Origin: Acephala macrosclerotiorum
Lineage: Eukaryota; Ascomycota; Leotiomycetes; Helotiales; Mollisiaceae
Direction: 5' to 3'
Assembly (NCBI GenBank): GCA_014904845.1
Contig: MU119271.1
Location: 124,001 to 188,000, forward strand
DNA length: 64,000 nt
Position numbers and translations under genes: made by a program. Of the stretch, positions 1-11,489 are shown piece by piece (the stretch's first letter is position 1; each line of letters begins with the position of its first letter). The notes beneath the pieces were generated by a model. That model made no database searches. It was given only the letters and a program-made list of their open reading frames with translations, and was not told the DNA's origin.

Positions 1-1292
1 TCTACCACCGGTGATATCACACACACGCTGTGTCAAACCGTGAATTTAGTTTGCAGTGATCCTCGCGACCGTCTGTATGCCATTCGCAGTCTGTTGTACC
101 CTGAGCACAGCGAAATAATCGTTCCCGACTATTCTTCTAGCGTAAAAGAAGTGTATACGAATTTCGCGAAAGAATGGCTAGCTGAGCTGGACGCCAATTT
201 TTTAATTCACTGCGAATTGTCCCAAACCCCACGGGACATTGATCTTCCGTCATGGGTCCCCGACGTAATCAATCCCTTTCTTTGTTTCGCCTCTTCTATT
301 TTGCTGTGTTAGAGCTTTCGCGCTTCGCACCAATTGCCCTTTAGCCGAAATACCATACTAATTCGTTGCAGTGGTCGCGTCGCTCCAGTGTCGTAGCCCC
401 AGACTTCTATGGCCAATGTTCGGGCGTGTCCGGTGCTTTCCTGAATTTTAAGGATGACGGCATCAGCCTTGGCATTCAAGGTGTTTCGGTGGGAAGTCTG
501 AGCTACGTCTCTCTGCCCCCCACCCTGGACCTCGACACAGCCAATGAGATTCGAGAAATTTGCCGATCATGGATGCAGCTGCTAAAAATGGCTGAAGGTG
601 TCGGGGGACATTCAAGTCTTGATGATCATTTCGCGGACATGATTGTGAGCGGACATGTGTCCGAGAAGCTGCCGCCTAGAGAGAGGATTTGGGACAGTTT
701 GGATGAAATCAAGGCATTCTTGATAGACTTGAATGAGCCAGAGCCGGAAGGCACAGTCTTGAACCGAATTCGGCGAGCGATCGAAGGTCGTTTGTTCTTC
801 CAAACAGCTGAGGGTCATTTTGGTATGGGTCCTCAAGCTGCGAGGCCTGGGGATTGTTTAGCTGTCATTTTAGGCTGTGATTTTCCTCTTATTTTGCGAC
901 CAGACGAGCTTTCGGAAGTGAAACGCTTCCGAGTCATTAGGCCTTGCTATGTTCCTGGAATCATGGATGCTGAAGCTCTACTTGGCCCACCGCCTTCTGG
1001 TTGGAGCGCAAGAGAAGAGTATGTACAAGGTGCAGAGATGGTGACGATATTCAAGAATGGAGATACGCGCACGCAGAAAGATCCTCGATTACCTCCCCTT
1101 CCGCCGGCGTGGAGGTACATGTATGGGGATGATGAACCACCACAAGAAGTTGAACCTGAGAAACTTGAGGACATGACGCGCCAATGGTTCAAGAACGTGG
1201 AGACTGGAAACGAAACGTACCGTGATCCAAGGTTGACGCCGGAATTATTGAGGGAGAGGGGCGTTGCTATCAAAGAGCTTATTCTCGTATGA
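1..1292 (+). CDS. HET-domain (heterokaryon incompatibility) protein, C-terminal part
   Basis: The gene enters from the left edge, so its start and the HET domain core are missing. Exons are <1..264 and 372..1292, with a 107 bp GT-AG intron. Splicing restores the motif LPSWVPDWSRR, which is typical just after the HET domain, and exon 1 carries the usual DPRDRLYA...PDYS block. The C-terminal part has the common HET tail: an FFQT...GMGP segment, a GD..AVI..G..FP.ILRP segment and a YVPGIMDAEALL segment. In this family the protein acts in the cytoplasm in allorecognition and programmed cell death. The last 45 residues are echoed in decayed form just downstream. The family call is firm; the partner or specificity is unknown. 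Confidence 0.85.
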
Positions 1293-1660
1293 GCATGTTC
1301 CAGCCTTTCCGGGGTATTGATTTGTCTGAGGACATGACGAAATACAGATCGAGGCTCGAGAAGGTGGACACGGGAGAGAGGACCAAGCGCGATCTGAGGG
1401 ATCCAAGAGTGGCTTCAGAACTTTGAGGTGAAGACGCGTTGCTGTTAAAGAGATTGTTCTTGTTTGAGAGGATGTGCCAACGTTGTAGGGCATTGGGATG
1501 TTTGTGGCATAACGGCCAGTGGCTCGAGACCGCGGGGACAGCAGAGAAGACCAATTCTCATACAAAGTTAATTTCAGATCTCCGGCGGAAATGGAGGTGC
1601 GATTACAGAACTTGCTCTCCTACAAGCGAAAGTTCCAGCTTTTTCGGAGAATTAAGGTGG
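1158..1660 (+). repeat. Degenerate tandem repeat of the HET gene tail (about three units of 160-175 bp)
   Basis: The 12-mer GAGGACATGACG occurs at 1167-1178 inside the gene and again at 1328-1339. The second unit still encodes an eroded version of the tail (a DMT...KVDTGE...RDPR segment, then VAVKEIVLV at about 1440-1470), but with a stop inside. A GTTCCAGCCTTTCCGGGGTATT block after the real stop recurs near 1632 as a diverged copy, suggesting a third unit. Differences include many transitions. Confidence 0.6.
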
Positions 1661-2338
1661 CTACCAGGTTTTCTTTGACTCAAGTCTACCAATTATGAAG
1701 CCATTCCTCAAAAGAGTACTCCCTCTCTCTTGTGCCTCGCTCACACTTTCGACGTGCCAGCCTGGTGTAAAGCTTCTGCTTCTGTCTCTCCTTCACTTAG
1801 TCGAAATACCCAACCTGGCCCGGCCTATCTCGCGAAAGTTCAGGCCGAGTTGGGTGATTTGGGATACTGCTAGCTGCGAGTTTTCCAAATCCCAGGATTC
1901 ACGATAGCATTGAGAGAGGGTAAGTGGGCTTCCTTGTAGTTCGAGGCGTCAAGTCGCAACGGTCTGCATCTATATGGCAAGTCCTTGCACAGTTGCAGGA
2001 GCATTGCACGAGCACCGATCAATCAAGACAAGCCAAAGGGCTTAGCTTTCATCCAGGCGAAGATCTATTCATCTTTTAACTACTGACTTTATGAACAAAA
2101 CCCCAAAGTACCGACTCATAAATTCATCCAACCCACATTTGAACACCCAATACGATGCCAACATACAAGTAGATCCAAACGGCAGACCCCCAAATACCAA
2201 AAACAAGGCGACGACGCGCTCAAAACATTTACAAATGGGTATCATCAACGATGAAATTACACCACCCAGACGAGGACCTATCGCTCCAGCCTTCCACCGA
2301 CACCAGTACTCCTTGCCCAAAGAAAGACAGTTCACAAT
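1661..2338. other. Intergenic, no gene seen
   Basis: No supported coding region. The right part probably holds the 3' UTR of the minus-strand gene ending at 2339. Confidence 0.5.
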
Positions 2339-3712
2339 CTAGGAGATGCACTTTTGTTGCGCCGCCTCTTTGTATAACTCGTCCATGTACCGCTCGTCCT
2401 CTTCAATTTCCTCTGCGGTGGGTAGAGCGGCGGCGTCAAACAGATCTTCATCGTCACCGGAATAGGTCAACACATCAGACAAAGACCCATTCCGCCTCGT
2501 CTGTTTCGAGGAATCCTTCTGCCTCTCGAACTCTCGAATTGCGACAATGAATTGTTGTTTTCCTAGACATGTCACATCAGTACTTGTCTAAGTAACGACG
2601 TGTACAAACTTACGAGTATACTGGCTTGCATCGGTCTTCTCAATATCAGCCACAATCTTCGCAGCTATTTTCTTGTGCTCGACCGAGACCCATTCATACT
2701 CCAACGCCATCCAAGGATGTCTCTCGACAAACGTCCACGGCGCACCCTTGCAATCTCCCACGTCCTTCGAGCGGACTTTCATATCCAAGCCCAAAGCCTT
2801 GCCCGAAGAATCGTACATGATCTTCCCATCTTTGTCGATCCGTGGCATGACGTTGTCGCGATAATAGCGACTACTCAAACCACCCTGGGTGACCGTGCGG
2901 TCTTGGTTAAACTTGATGGGGAACTCGGCCTCGATCGCAGGCCACTTCACGTTCGCATCGATCTTCTGGTACCTCATCCAGTGGACTTGCTCTTGTGGGT
3001 AGGCCTCATTGCTAAATGTTGGCTTGAGCTTTTTTGGTGGTGGAGGCCCTACCATTTGGTGTGCCTTGTGCGGATAGGGGGGCGAGGAGGCGGTTGTCGG
3101 TGAGGTCGGTGCACTGGCTCGGCTATGGAGGTAATCGCGTTCGGAGCGGCTTGATCGATGACTTCGCGGGTGTGGTGAACTCTGCCTTAACTGCATATGG
3201 GATGCAATGGGTGGATACGAAGGCCTTCTTTGAGAGTGTTGAGCTTGGAGTTGTCTTGGATCATGGTAATTCGTAAGGGCACAATTTAACGCTGGCTGAG
3301 AATGGTTCAACTGGATAGTCAACTGGGTCATGGACTGCATCGGTAGATACTCTGTGTGGGCGAGCGGCGGCGATGGGTAGTCCTGGTAAAGAACGTTCAT
3401 TCGAGGAAGAGGACCACACGGTGGTTGATGGGAGCTCATTGTGCTGTACTGGTGTGTTGGGCTGTTCGCTGGGGTTAGATAATTATGGGCATAACTCCCA
3501 CCAGGCTCGACTGGTATTGCTCTTGAGTGGAAGGGCAACTCGTAGCATGCTGTCATCGGGCATCCTCCTATCTTGACATCGTCTGCCTCCTCCGTCTTGG
3601 GATTCAACATGGCGTTGATGTCCATAGGATTTGAGCGCGACATCTCCGTAGCTGATCTAAAATCGAGGTTGATTCTCGTTGATGGACCTGTTTCACACCA
3701 CTCGGCTCGCAT
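2339..3712 (-). CDS. Putative Myb/SANT-like fungal regulator, unrecognised
   Basis: Two exons on the minus strand, 3712..2614 and 2562..2339, separated by a 51 bp intron (phase 1), give 440 residues. The first 215 residues are low complexity (Pro, Ser, His, Gln rich) with a Pro run before a basic KKLK patch. The conserved part, about residues 235-385, contains W-x2-I-x3-F and GGLSSRYYRDN followed by DKDGKI and WTFVERHPWMALEYEWV. It resembles Trp-spaced DNA-binding modules seen in fungal Myb-like hypothetical proteins. The C-terminus is acidic (GDDEDLFDAAALPTAEEIEEDE). The ATG at 3712 is the first in frame; a later Met at the MSRSNPMD segment is an alternative start. The regulator role is inference. 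Confidence 0.65.
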
Positions 3713-6700
3713 TTCGATATCGACTTAGAAGCGATCACATAGAGTTGAGTTTGTTTGAAATATTTTGAGAGATACCTTGACGATGATCCGAGATTGGGAG
3801 AAGTCCGATTTTTAGAAACAGTTAACGGGACTGTACCGAAGAAAAGGGCGATGTATCAAAGAATCTAATGACAACACAGCTCGAAAGAAGTAGAGTGTGA
3901 TGAAACAACTCGGTGAAGCATCTGTGGACAGTGCAATGTTGCTTATTGAAGAGGGAGCTAAGTGGATGTGTGGGGGGCAAGCACAGGACTTCTGTGAAAT
4001 GTGGGCTTTGGCGAACAGTTATAAAAGTCAACTGATATGGTCCAGAACATGGGGACCCCAGTCAGGCTATCTGATATAAGGCATTCTAGGCAATGGATAA
4101 AACTACAAGCGAGAAAGGCCCAGAGCCAGTAAGTGAACCATCCCACTGGAATGGACACACACAGACACACGTGGCGGAAGCGATCGAGAACATGTTACAT
4201 TACTGGCCGATCACAAACCATTTTAGCATTAAATCGTCGACGCGGTTCCAGCCATATTGCTGAAGGAAGTGCATTTCGACGTATATCAATATTACGATCT
4301 AATAGTTGCCCACCTTGCATGTCCAAAGGGGGTGTTGACTGCAGATATCACTTTGCAACTTTTGAGAAAGCAGCTAATGGGCATTTTGTAGGCAGAAATT
4401 CCCGCTTTAAGCTTGTAATGCGAGTGGAGGCCCCCAATGTTGGAAAGCGGGACAAGGCGGAAGATCCTTGGCTGAAGAACCTGGCATGACGAATTCGATC
4501 TCCCACAACAATAATTAGACTTTTATATGATCAGAATGATCAAGATGACTGTTCTTGGTCGCTGTGCATGATATTGAGATCACCACTGAGCGGTTTGATA
4601 GCCGCTCGATCTCACGTACGTGCCATTGAAGTCCCCACAGAGCAAGAGAATATCACCTTTCTAGAGACGGAGAGGAAACCTCGCTAAGTCCTCGCAATGT
4701 CACCCTCCCATCTGTATCCCTTCTTTCCTGGTAAGTGGGACGCTGCAGGCTGCTCCATGGGGTCGGTCCTTGGAAGGGATCCGTCTTCCCCCTATTCGTT
4801 CCCGAGTACCTGGTACTGAGATATAAAGCCATACAGATTGCTTTTGGGCCCTGGCCGCACCAGTTTAGTAATCACGTCCATCAATCACATTCTCTAAATC
4901 GTGCCGTCTACACCCTTGTTTGAGTGGACGGAGAAAACATGCAGCAATAGTTGCAGAATGTCGTCAATCTTACTCGTAGATTATTGCGTGCGTGCGGCAG
5001 CATATCTGTACAAGCGCCTGACAGGACATCGCTCTTTGGGCGCTTACGAGCTTCGTACGCGTGATTATTGGGGTTGGGATGCTTATGGAAGTCGGCCGAG
5101 AAGATCTGCAGTATTTGTTGTCACTTATACTTATCCCGTCCACCATATCTATGCCAATGATGAGTGGTCCTCGTTTTGGCTAAGCGTTGTCAGCAATTGT
5201 TATGCTCTGATGGATGGTAAAGAAAATCTAGGTCAATTCTAGACGCCGCCATCGTCGAGACAGAGCGTTTCGCGCTTTTGCGCGTCAAATGGTCTAGCAC
5301 CCGGTGTCACACACGATCCGTGCGGAAGCAAGGGGCGCAAGAGACATGTGTCTCGTTCTGGATCTGAGTCGGTTGGAAATGAGTTAGATTCGAGATTGCC
5401 GAATTCTTTTCCTTAGATGCCCCCAATGCGTACCAAAGAGGTACCGTAGGCGAGAGAGCATAATTTCGGTGAAGGTTAATTGGTCTTCCTCAAACGTGAA
5501 AGAGGCACTGTAATCCATGACCATGCATGAATACCATGAACGAATTATCGTTCGGGAAGATGATGAGATGGCGGCGGCACCGGATCGCGTTCCGTATTCC
5601 GGGCATCGGGAAAGGTGGACATTTATCAAAGCAGGTGGAAGGCTGGAGAAACAGCGCGGGGTATGCAAGAGTCTAGACCACAAGCCCGCGTCGTGCGCCG
5701 CGTCTTGATTATTTTGCTTTTGGATGAAGCGAGAAAGATAGCCGTGTCACTTAGGTACTGCGGCATTCCTTACCCATATCAACCCTGTCTCCATTGAAGA
5801 GGAAACACTAAAACTTATTTCTTTCACTCTCAGCGGACTCTACATTCTGATAAAGGTGTTAATTGTCCGGCAGTGCACTTGTGCCTCCCCGGAGACATAG
5901 AATCAGGACGTAGACCCTTAGACCCTAGGTGCATCATTGAGATCATTTCACTAAGGTTGTGCTACACAACGATTGCTGGGTCAGGCCACCAGCACACTAT
6001 AGAGGAACGTCACAGATCGTCAGCGTTTCTATCTTTCAACTTACAAAGAAGCAAGCTAGGAGGCTCAAACGCTCAACATGGAAAGCTTTTGTCTCTCGTT
6101 CTATCATATGTCATACGTTATAAAGCCTAGGTTGTACAAAGACATCTACATTCTTAAGGTGGGGTGCGCAGCAGTATGATCTTCAGCAAAGTATCCTATC
6201 CTGGAGGACTTCAACGTGTCGGTGTGGGAAGTGTAAGCATTACTCCAGACCGCAAGATCTAACTGAACGAGTATTGGCTAACTTCTCAAATAATACATCG
6301 TATCTCGGTCGTATGATCTCTTCTGGATGCATCTTCTCCCGCCAAAGCCTTGTCCAGATCATCCTGCAGAACAGACCAGAATGCATCGCGTGGTTGTCGA
6401 AAGCCTCATGGTCACTTCTCTACCATATGTTGATACTGCATCTGCACCTCATGCAATATTCATTTTAATGAGGTGTACTCTTCGCTCGTATCATGAAGTC
6501 TCCCAGACCTTTTGGCCACTACTCTGAATGGTCAACTTACGACCGGCGAGTGGCTCGAAATTCTGAGGGTGGTGCATGTGGAGAGGTATGGAAGGGAATG
6601 TGGCTTCCGATCTTGACAGGAAACGATCGCATGCAGATACATGTCAAAGTCTAGCCTTGTTTCTAGAAATTTCCAATAAAATCTTCAGACATCAGTGCTC

Positions 6701-7522
6701 CACACCAGACATTTATGGTGGGCTTTACACAACATGATAGGGGTCATGAGCTGTCGAATCGATTTTCATTGCTCAATCGCACTTGCGTATGGCTTTTCTC
6801 CACAATTCATTGTCAATGTTTTACTCAATTCAACATCTCAAGGTCGTTCGAGGAATGCTTGCAAAATGTCGTTGCTCGATCAAGTTGTTCGATGAGACCG
6901 GCCCGGACCTTTCTGGTCTGATATTCGAACAATCTTCAGTCCAGACTGAAGAAGATATGTGCCCAATAATTTGTTGATTCATTTCAGAGGATTAAAGTAT
7001 GCGAACAAGTATCTCTGTATGGTCTGGGTTCGCTGTTTTTCAGATAGTCATGTGCTGTTACGTTTCTCCACACAACGAAAGCCTTCCCGTCGCCACCATT
7101 ACCATAGGTGACAGTCTGATGCAAATCGTCTCCGGAGTAAAGCCTCCAGGCTTCCGACTCCACCATCGTAAATCTGCAAGTCATCTGTCTCTCAATGCTA
7201 TAAGAATGAGTGGCAAAACAGTCCTTGACAACGACTATCTGCAGCATTCGGGGCATGAGAAGAACAATGGCATTGAAGATACGTTGAAGATCTCCTAGCA
7301 GATTCAGATCTATTGCATTGATACTAGAATAAAGACCCACTGCATCGCGTGCAGTCTCACCTCGTTGTCCGCACTGCAGCTCGAGATTGCTTGATTTCAA
7401 ACACGTGGCAGATCGCCCAACATACGACCAGAATATGCAAATCACTCAAGAGTAAGATTAAATTCAAACAGCTCTTACCCCTCCTAAATACTGCAGTTAT
7501 AAACTTGCGCTACGAAAGCGCG
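3713..7522. other. 3.8 kb stretch with no supported gene
   Basis: Open frames here are short (up to about 150 codons), overlap on both strands and show no recognisable domain, signal peptide or convincing splice pattern. I read the stretch as intergenic or degenerate DNA. Confidence 0.45.
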
Positions 7523-7667
7523 CTACGAAGGAGCGGTTATAAAGTAATGAGCCATGCACGTGCTTTGGTCCAAGCGTTTCCTTACTAAACTCTCGGTTTT
7601 GGGTGAGGAAAGCTCGGACCATGGCACGTGATAGCTCATTACTTATAATAGTGGGATGTCCCTCGTA
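7523..7667. repeat. Palindromic MITE-like repeat, copy 1
   Basis: The arm at 7541-7585 (AAGTAATGAGCCATG, then TTGGTCCAAGCG) is inverted at 7608-7645 (GCTCGGACCATGG, then AGCTCATTACTTAT). The loop contains TTTTGGGTGAGGAAAGCTCGG, shared almost exactly with the copy at 37878-37995. Short non-coding palindromes present in several copies are typical of non-autonomous inverted-repeat elements. Confidence 0.7.
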
Positions 7668-8110
7668 CCTCGCGCCATGCCCTGCCTTTGACGACTTGAA
7701 CTTTGAAATAATTTAAAACTTTTAACTATAGAACTTTTATTCGCACTGGCTCTGCCGGCGCGAGTGGGGGCGTTCCCCCCCCACACCCCCCGAGCTCTAC
7801 GGGGAGCAAGAGCTGTTCTATGGGGAGCTTTAAATACTAAAAGCGACACATTTTAGCGTTTCTTGGCAAAACCTTAGCGCAAAACGGGATTTAAAAATTT
7901 CAAAATATCACGTGTTATTACGTAGACTCTACGTGGATTTTTTTTTTCCCCTAGCAAGAAACCTTTAACTATCGTCAAAGGCACCGCTTCTTCGTATTCC
8001 TAAAAAAAATAGGGGTCCATCACGTGAAGCCCCCCAACCCCCAAGCATCACTTGACAACTATTCAATATACGATTAAGATATGATAATTTGACTTGCAAT
8101 CTGACGAAGA
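7668..8110. repeat. Probable transposon debris or unusual spacer
   Basis: The stretch mixes G/C runs able to fold back on themselves (a run of G, then CGTT, then a run of C, near 7767-7785), several CACGTG and TACGTG palindromes, and A or T homopolymers. It directly follows the palindromic repeat and carries no coding frame. Relic of a mobile element is inference from composition only. The remaining spacer to 8647 shows nothing else I can name. Confidence 0.35.
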
Positions 8111-8647
8111 TTGACTCCGAGACCACTTTTGAGGGTTGCTGACCATAATTTGTAATTTCAACGCATGATAAAATGGTTGTCGGCTTCTGAAATGGCAGGG
8201 TTGGTCAGACTTGCAAGCGACAAGTAAGTTGAAGATTATTGTGTCCTCAAGGAGTTATTTTGTGTAAAGAGAAAGCCAAGCTTAGTAACTAATCTAAAAG
8301 GTACACTTCATCTTACAAACTGTCCAATTCTAATAGGTTGAACGTGCAAGGGAGATCTTCGGCAAATATCTCAAGTACCGTCCGGCAACAGGGCCGAAGA
8401 ACCCCGCGTTTTCTGGCACAGCGGTACGAGCCAACCACTCAATGCCCCCCAAAGCCCATGTAAGCTGACAAAAACAGGGCGCGAGTCAGCGCCCGAAATG
8501 CGGAACAGTGAGGCTGATTTTGCAGAAAGATCGATGAGCGTCGTGAAGATGACTGCAAAGAGGTTCTTCTATTTTGATGCATTCCGATTCTACACAACAT
8601 CGCGACCAGATATAGAAGCCGAGGGATGAGCCACGATTTCGTGGAAG

Positions 8648-10572
8648 ATGGCAGACGATGGGACAAAGAAGGAAGGAATTGGGGGGAAGAGTCCGGCGGT
8701 GAGCTTGCAATTTATTAACATGAATGCTGCGACGGCTGCAGAGAGGCAGAGGAATCAAAAAGTTGTGCGATCGACAGCGATGAAGAGTTTCAGGCGGCGG
8801 CAAAAGACACAGCGACAGGAAGAGGGGGGAGAGAGCAGAGAGAAAGAGAAAAAAGGTTCCAGCCTACCAAAATCGCGACCATCGAAATCTGCGAACGGCG
8901 GAGCGTCAATCGCTCAGAGCGTTTCTGCCGCGGCTACCCACAAGACACTGCCTCTTATTCCATATTCCGAAGCTTCGTGGTTGGTGGAGTCGCCTTCGAG
9001 TTCGAGTAGCGATAGTAGCGCTGGAGAAGAGGGGTCCATTGTGGGGGTGGAGATACAGACAATCCGAAGTGAACATATGAGAGTGAGCGACTTGCGGACA
9101 TCCACCACAACCAGTCCTAGAACTCTTCTTGGAGCAGGCCGCGTAGACCCTTTTCAAACATATCCTGTGTACGTTCAACATACGTCTCATGCACCGGAAC
9201 TGATAGACCACTGTGAGTCCCCTTCAATTGGACTTCTTATGAGAAGTGTATTCTGACTAGTGGTCATCTAGCCATGACCGTGCTGTGGCGAGGACTTCGA
9301 CCCCCGGAAGACAATGGAGCAGTATCAAAACTCGGTACAGCCTGGCGTGGAAAGATGGCTGAACATCCTATCGTTATGAATGCCCTGCTGTTCGGTGCGC
9401 AAGCACACAAAGACGTACTTCGAGGCTCACGACTAAGCGTTGACAGTTCGATTCGATTGTTTTATAAGTTACAAACTATGCGATTGCTGAATGAAGAGTT
9501 GAAGAATCCGGAGAAGACTCCCTTGGATGATATCATACTGGCGGTTTTGGCGTTATCTACGAACGAAGTTGAGACTACCTATGCCGTAAAAAAGGAGCGC
9601 TCGCCCTTCAATTCGCCGCTGGCCGGTACGCAATGGCTTGACGTGTACGGGGGCATGCCGCATCTGCCTGCGCATACTACGGCGATGCGATCTTTGGTTG
9701 CTCGTCGAGGTGGCTTGGAAAGTATTGAACTTGAAGGTTTGGCTGAAGTCTTGTCGGTGTAAGTGTTCAATTGATATGCTAGGTAGCCTTGATCGTAGCT
9801 AACAGGCGGAAGCTCTGATATCCTAGGAGCAACGCAAAGTCTCAAAAAGCCGCACTGGCCATTGCTCAAGAGGACCTCGAGTACAGAGGACATCCACATT
9901 CCAGAGATCCTGAGACTGTCTCTCAGGAGACTCGGCCAAGGCTTCGAAGAATTGATGCCAATCGGAGCGAACGAGAAGGTTTTGGACGTAATCAAGGCTC
10001 TCGTTGACCTGACCATAATCATCGATTGCCATTGTCGAGGAGTAAAACATATCTCCAATATGGTGCAATTCATTGATAAACGAAATGCTGTACAGCATCA
10101 GCTTATTTCGTTACCATTAGGGGAGGAATTGACACCCCAAGAAGTAGGTAGCATAAACATTTATGAGTCCGTTCGCCTCGCAACCTTGATATACAGCGCC
10201 GCTGTCACCTTTCCACTCCCTCCATTGACCGGTATCTTCCATCGTCTTGCGTGTACGCTGAGGGATGTTCTCGAAAAGTCAAAATCCGATCCGTGTTGGC
10301 AATCTTCGCCCAAAGCGCTTCTCTGGATACTGGTCCTTGGTGGGATCGCGGCTTCCGGAACGGAAAGGCCATGGTATGTGCAGGTTCTGTCGACTGTATC
10401 GATGGGTTTAGAGCTATCGACCTGGTATCAGGTTTCGGCGGAGCTGGAAAACTACCTCTGGCTCGAAAGTGCTTGTGATAGTGCTGGCCGAAGTATCTGG
10501 ATGGAAGTGGAGCATGAGAATACAAGAGGTGCTGAAAACGATCGATTGATGAAATACCAGAATCTTGAGTAA
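8648..10572 (+). CDS. Fungal transcription-factor-like protein without zinc cluster
   Basis: Three exons: 8648..9212, 9272..9758 and 9813..10572 (603 residues). Introns are 59 and 54 bp. The second ends at a GAAG acceptor that restores the segment VSDILGATQSLKKPHWPLLK. The N-terminus has the block FINMNAATAAERQRNQKVVR and then a basic SFRRRQKTQRQ, the way many fungal proteins of the Fungal_trans_2-like group begin. It is followed by a Ser-rich linker, and helical segments fill the rest. No Zn2Cys6 motif is present, so DNA binding, if any, is indirect or through the basic patch. Probably nuclear. Family assignment is by overall look, not by a diagnostic motif. Confidence 0.7.
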
Positions 10573-11190
10573 ACTTGATATAGCAAATAATGAAAACAAT
10601 GAAGAAAGAAGTACCAACGAGTCAATCGTCATTCATAAGTAACCTAACACGCAAAAGTAGTGTGCTGCAGGATGCAAGTGGGGCAGCACCCACGTGCTCG
10701 ACCCTCACGACTCAGGTAGAAGGAATCAATATCTTTATGAGAAATTTGACAACAGCGACTTCCCAAGCGGGCATAATTTAGCGACTGCAAAATGAAGTGG
10801 AATCTGTGCTAAGGCCGTACAAAATCTCCCTGGGACCTTTCAGCGGTATCCTAATCCGGATCGCGCGGGGCAACCTTACTTGGATCGCGAGTAATGACTT
10901 TATGGAGCAGCTTCTGCATCTTCCGTGAACCAAACAATTTTTTCTCCACAAATGGATCTTAGATACGAGATTTGAGAACTTCCGAAAGCGGAAATTGTCG
11001 AAAAAGGATGTTGCTGACAGGTGTGGAGGCCGCGGGTTTCGGAAAGGCACTTGCTGTCCAGTGTAGGAGAACAACCTTATTGGTAAGATTACTTTCGAAA
11101 GATGGACCAGTGGTCAAAGTTCCGATAACCATCGAAGTAATCGACTTTCTATAGGTGTCTAAAGGAAAAAGATTTGTAGATTATTGAATC

Positions 11191-11433
11191 GTGAGGGACA
11201 GTCCAAGTCCATTAAAAGAATCATCCTCAACCTATTTCACCCAAACCCAAACCCACCCCAAAAACGACTTCGCATTCGCCACACTCCAAACAACATCCCT
11301 GTTAGCCCTATGCAACCTCCCCTTCCTCCTCTCTGGATCCTTCTCCCTGGTCTCCACCGGATTCCCAATATCCATCGTCCTCCTCACACCCCACGTCCTA
11401 TTGATAATCAGTACGAGATACGAAGCATGATTT
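11191..11433 (+). pseudogene. Orphan membrane-protein C-terminal fragment
   Basis: An open frame ends in about 55 residues that look coding and strongly hydrophobic (two helices: TTSLLALCNLPFLLSGSF and FPISIVLLTPHVLLIIS, then TRYEA and stop). No ATG exon with matching frame is visible upstream in 10573-11190, which otherwise holds nothing I can support. It may be the remnant of a truncated membrane-protein gene, or it may be chance. Confidence 0.3.
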
Positions 11434-11489
11434 AGGAGTCGAGCAGTAGAGAGGCCGAGTTCTCGCGAAGATCGCGAAGATCTCGCCTC

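Noticed and set aside
4133..4489. 118-codon plus-strand frame
   Set aside because: No recognisable content and no support from splice sites or neighbours.
6984..7445. 153-codon minus-strand frame
   Set aside because: No domain or signal, and its composition is no different from overlapping frames on the other strand.
7668..8110. Autonomous transposon following the palindromic repeat
   Set aside because: No transposase fragment in any frame and no matching far end found; listed only as debris.
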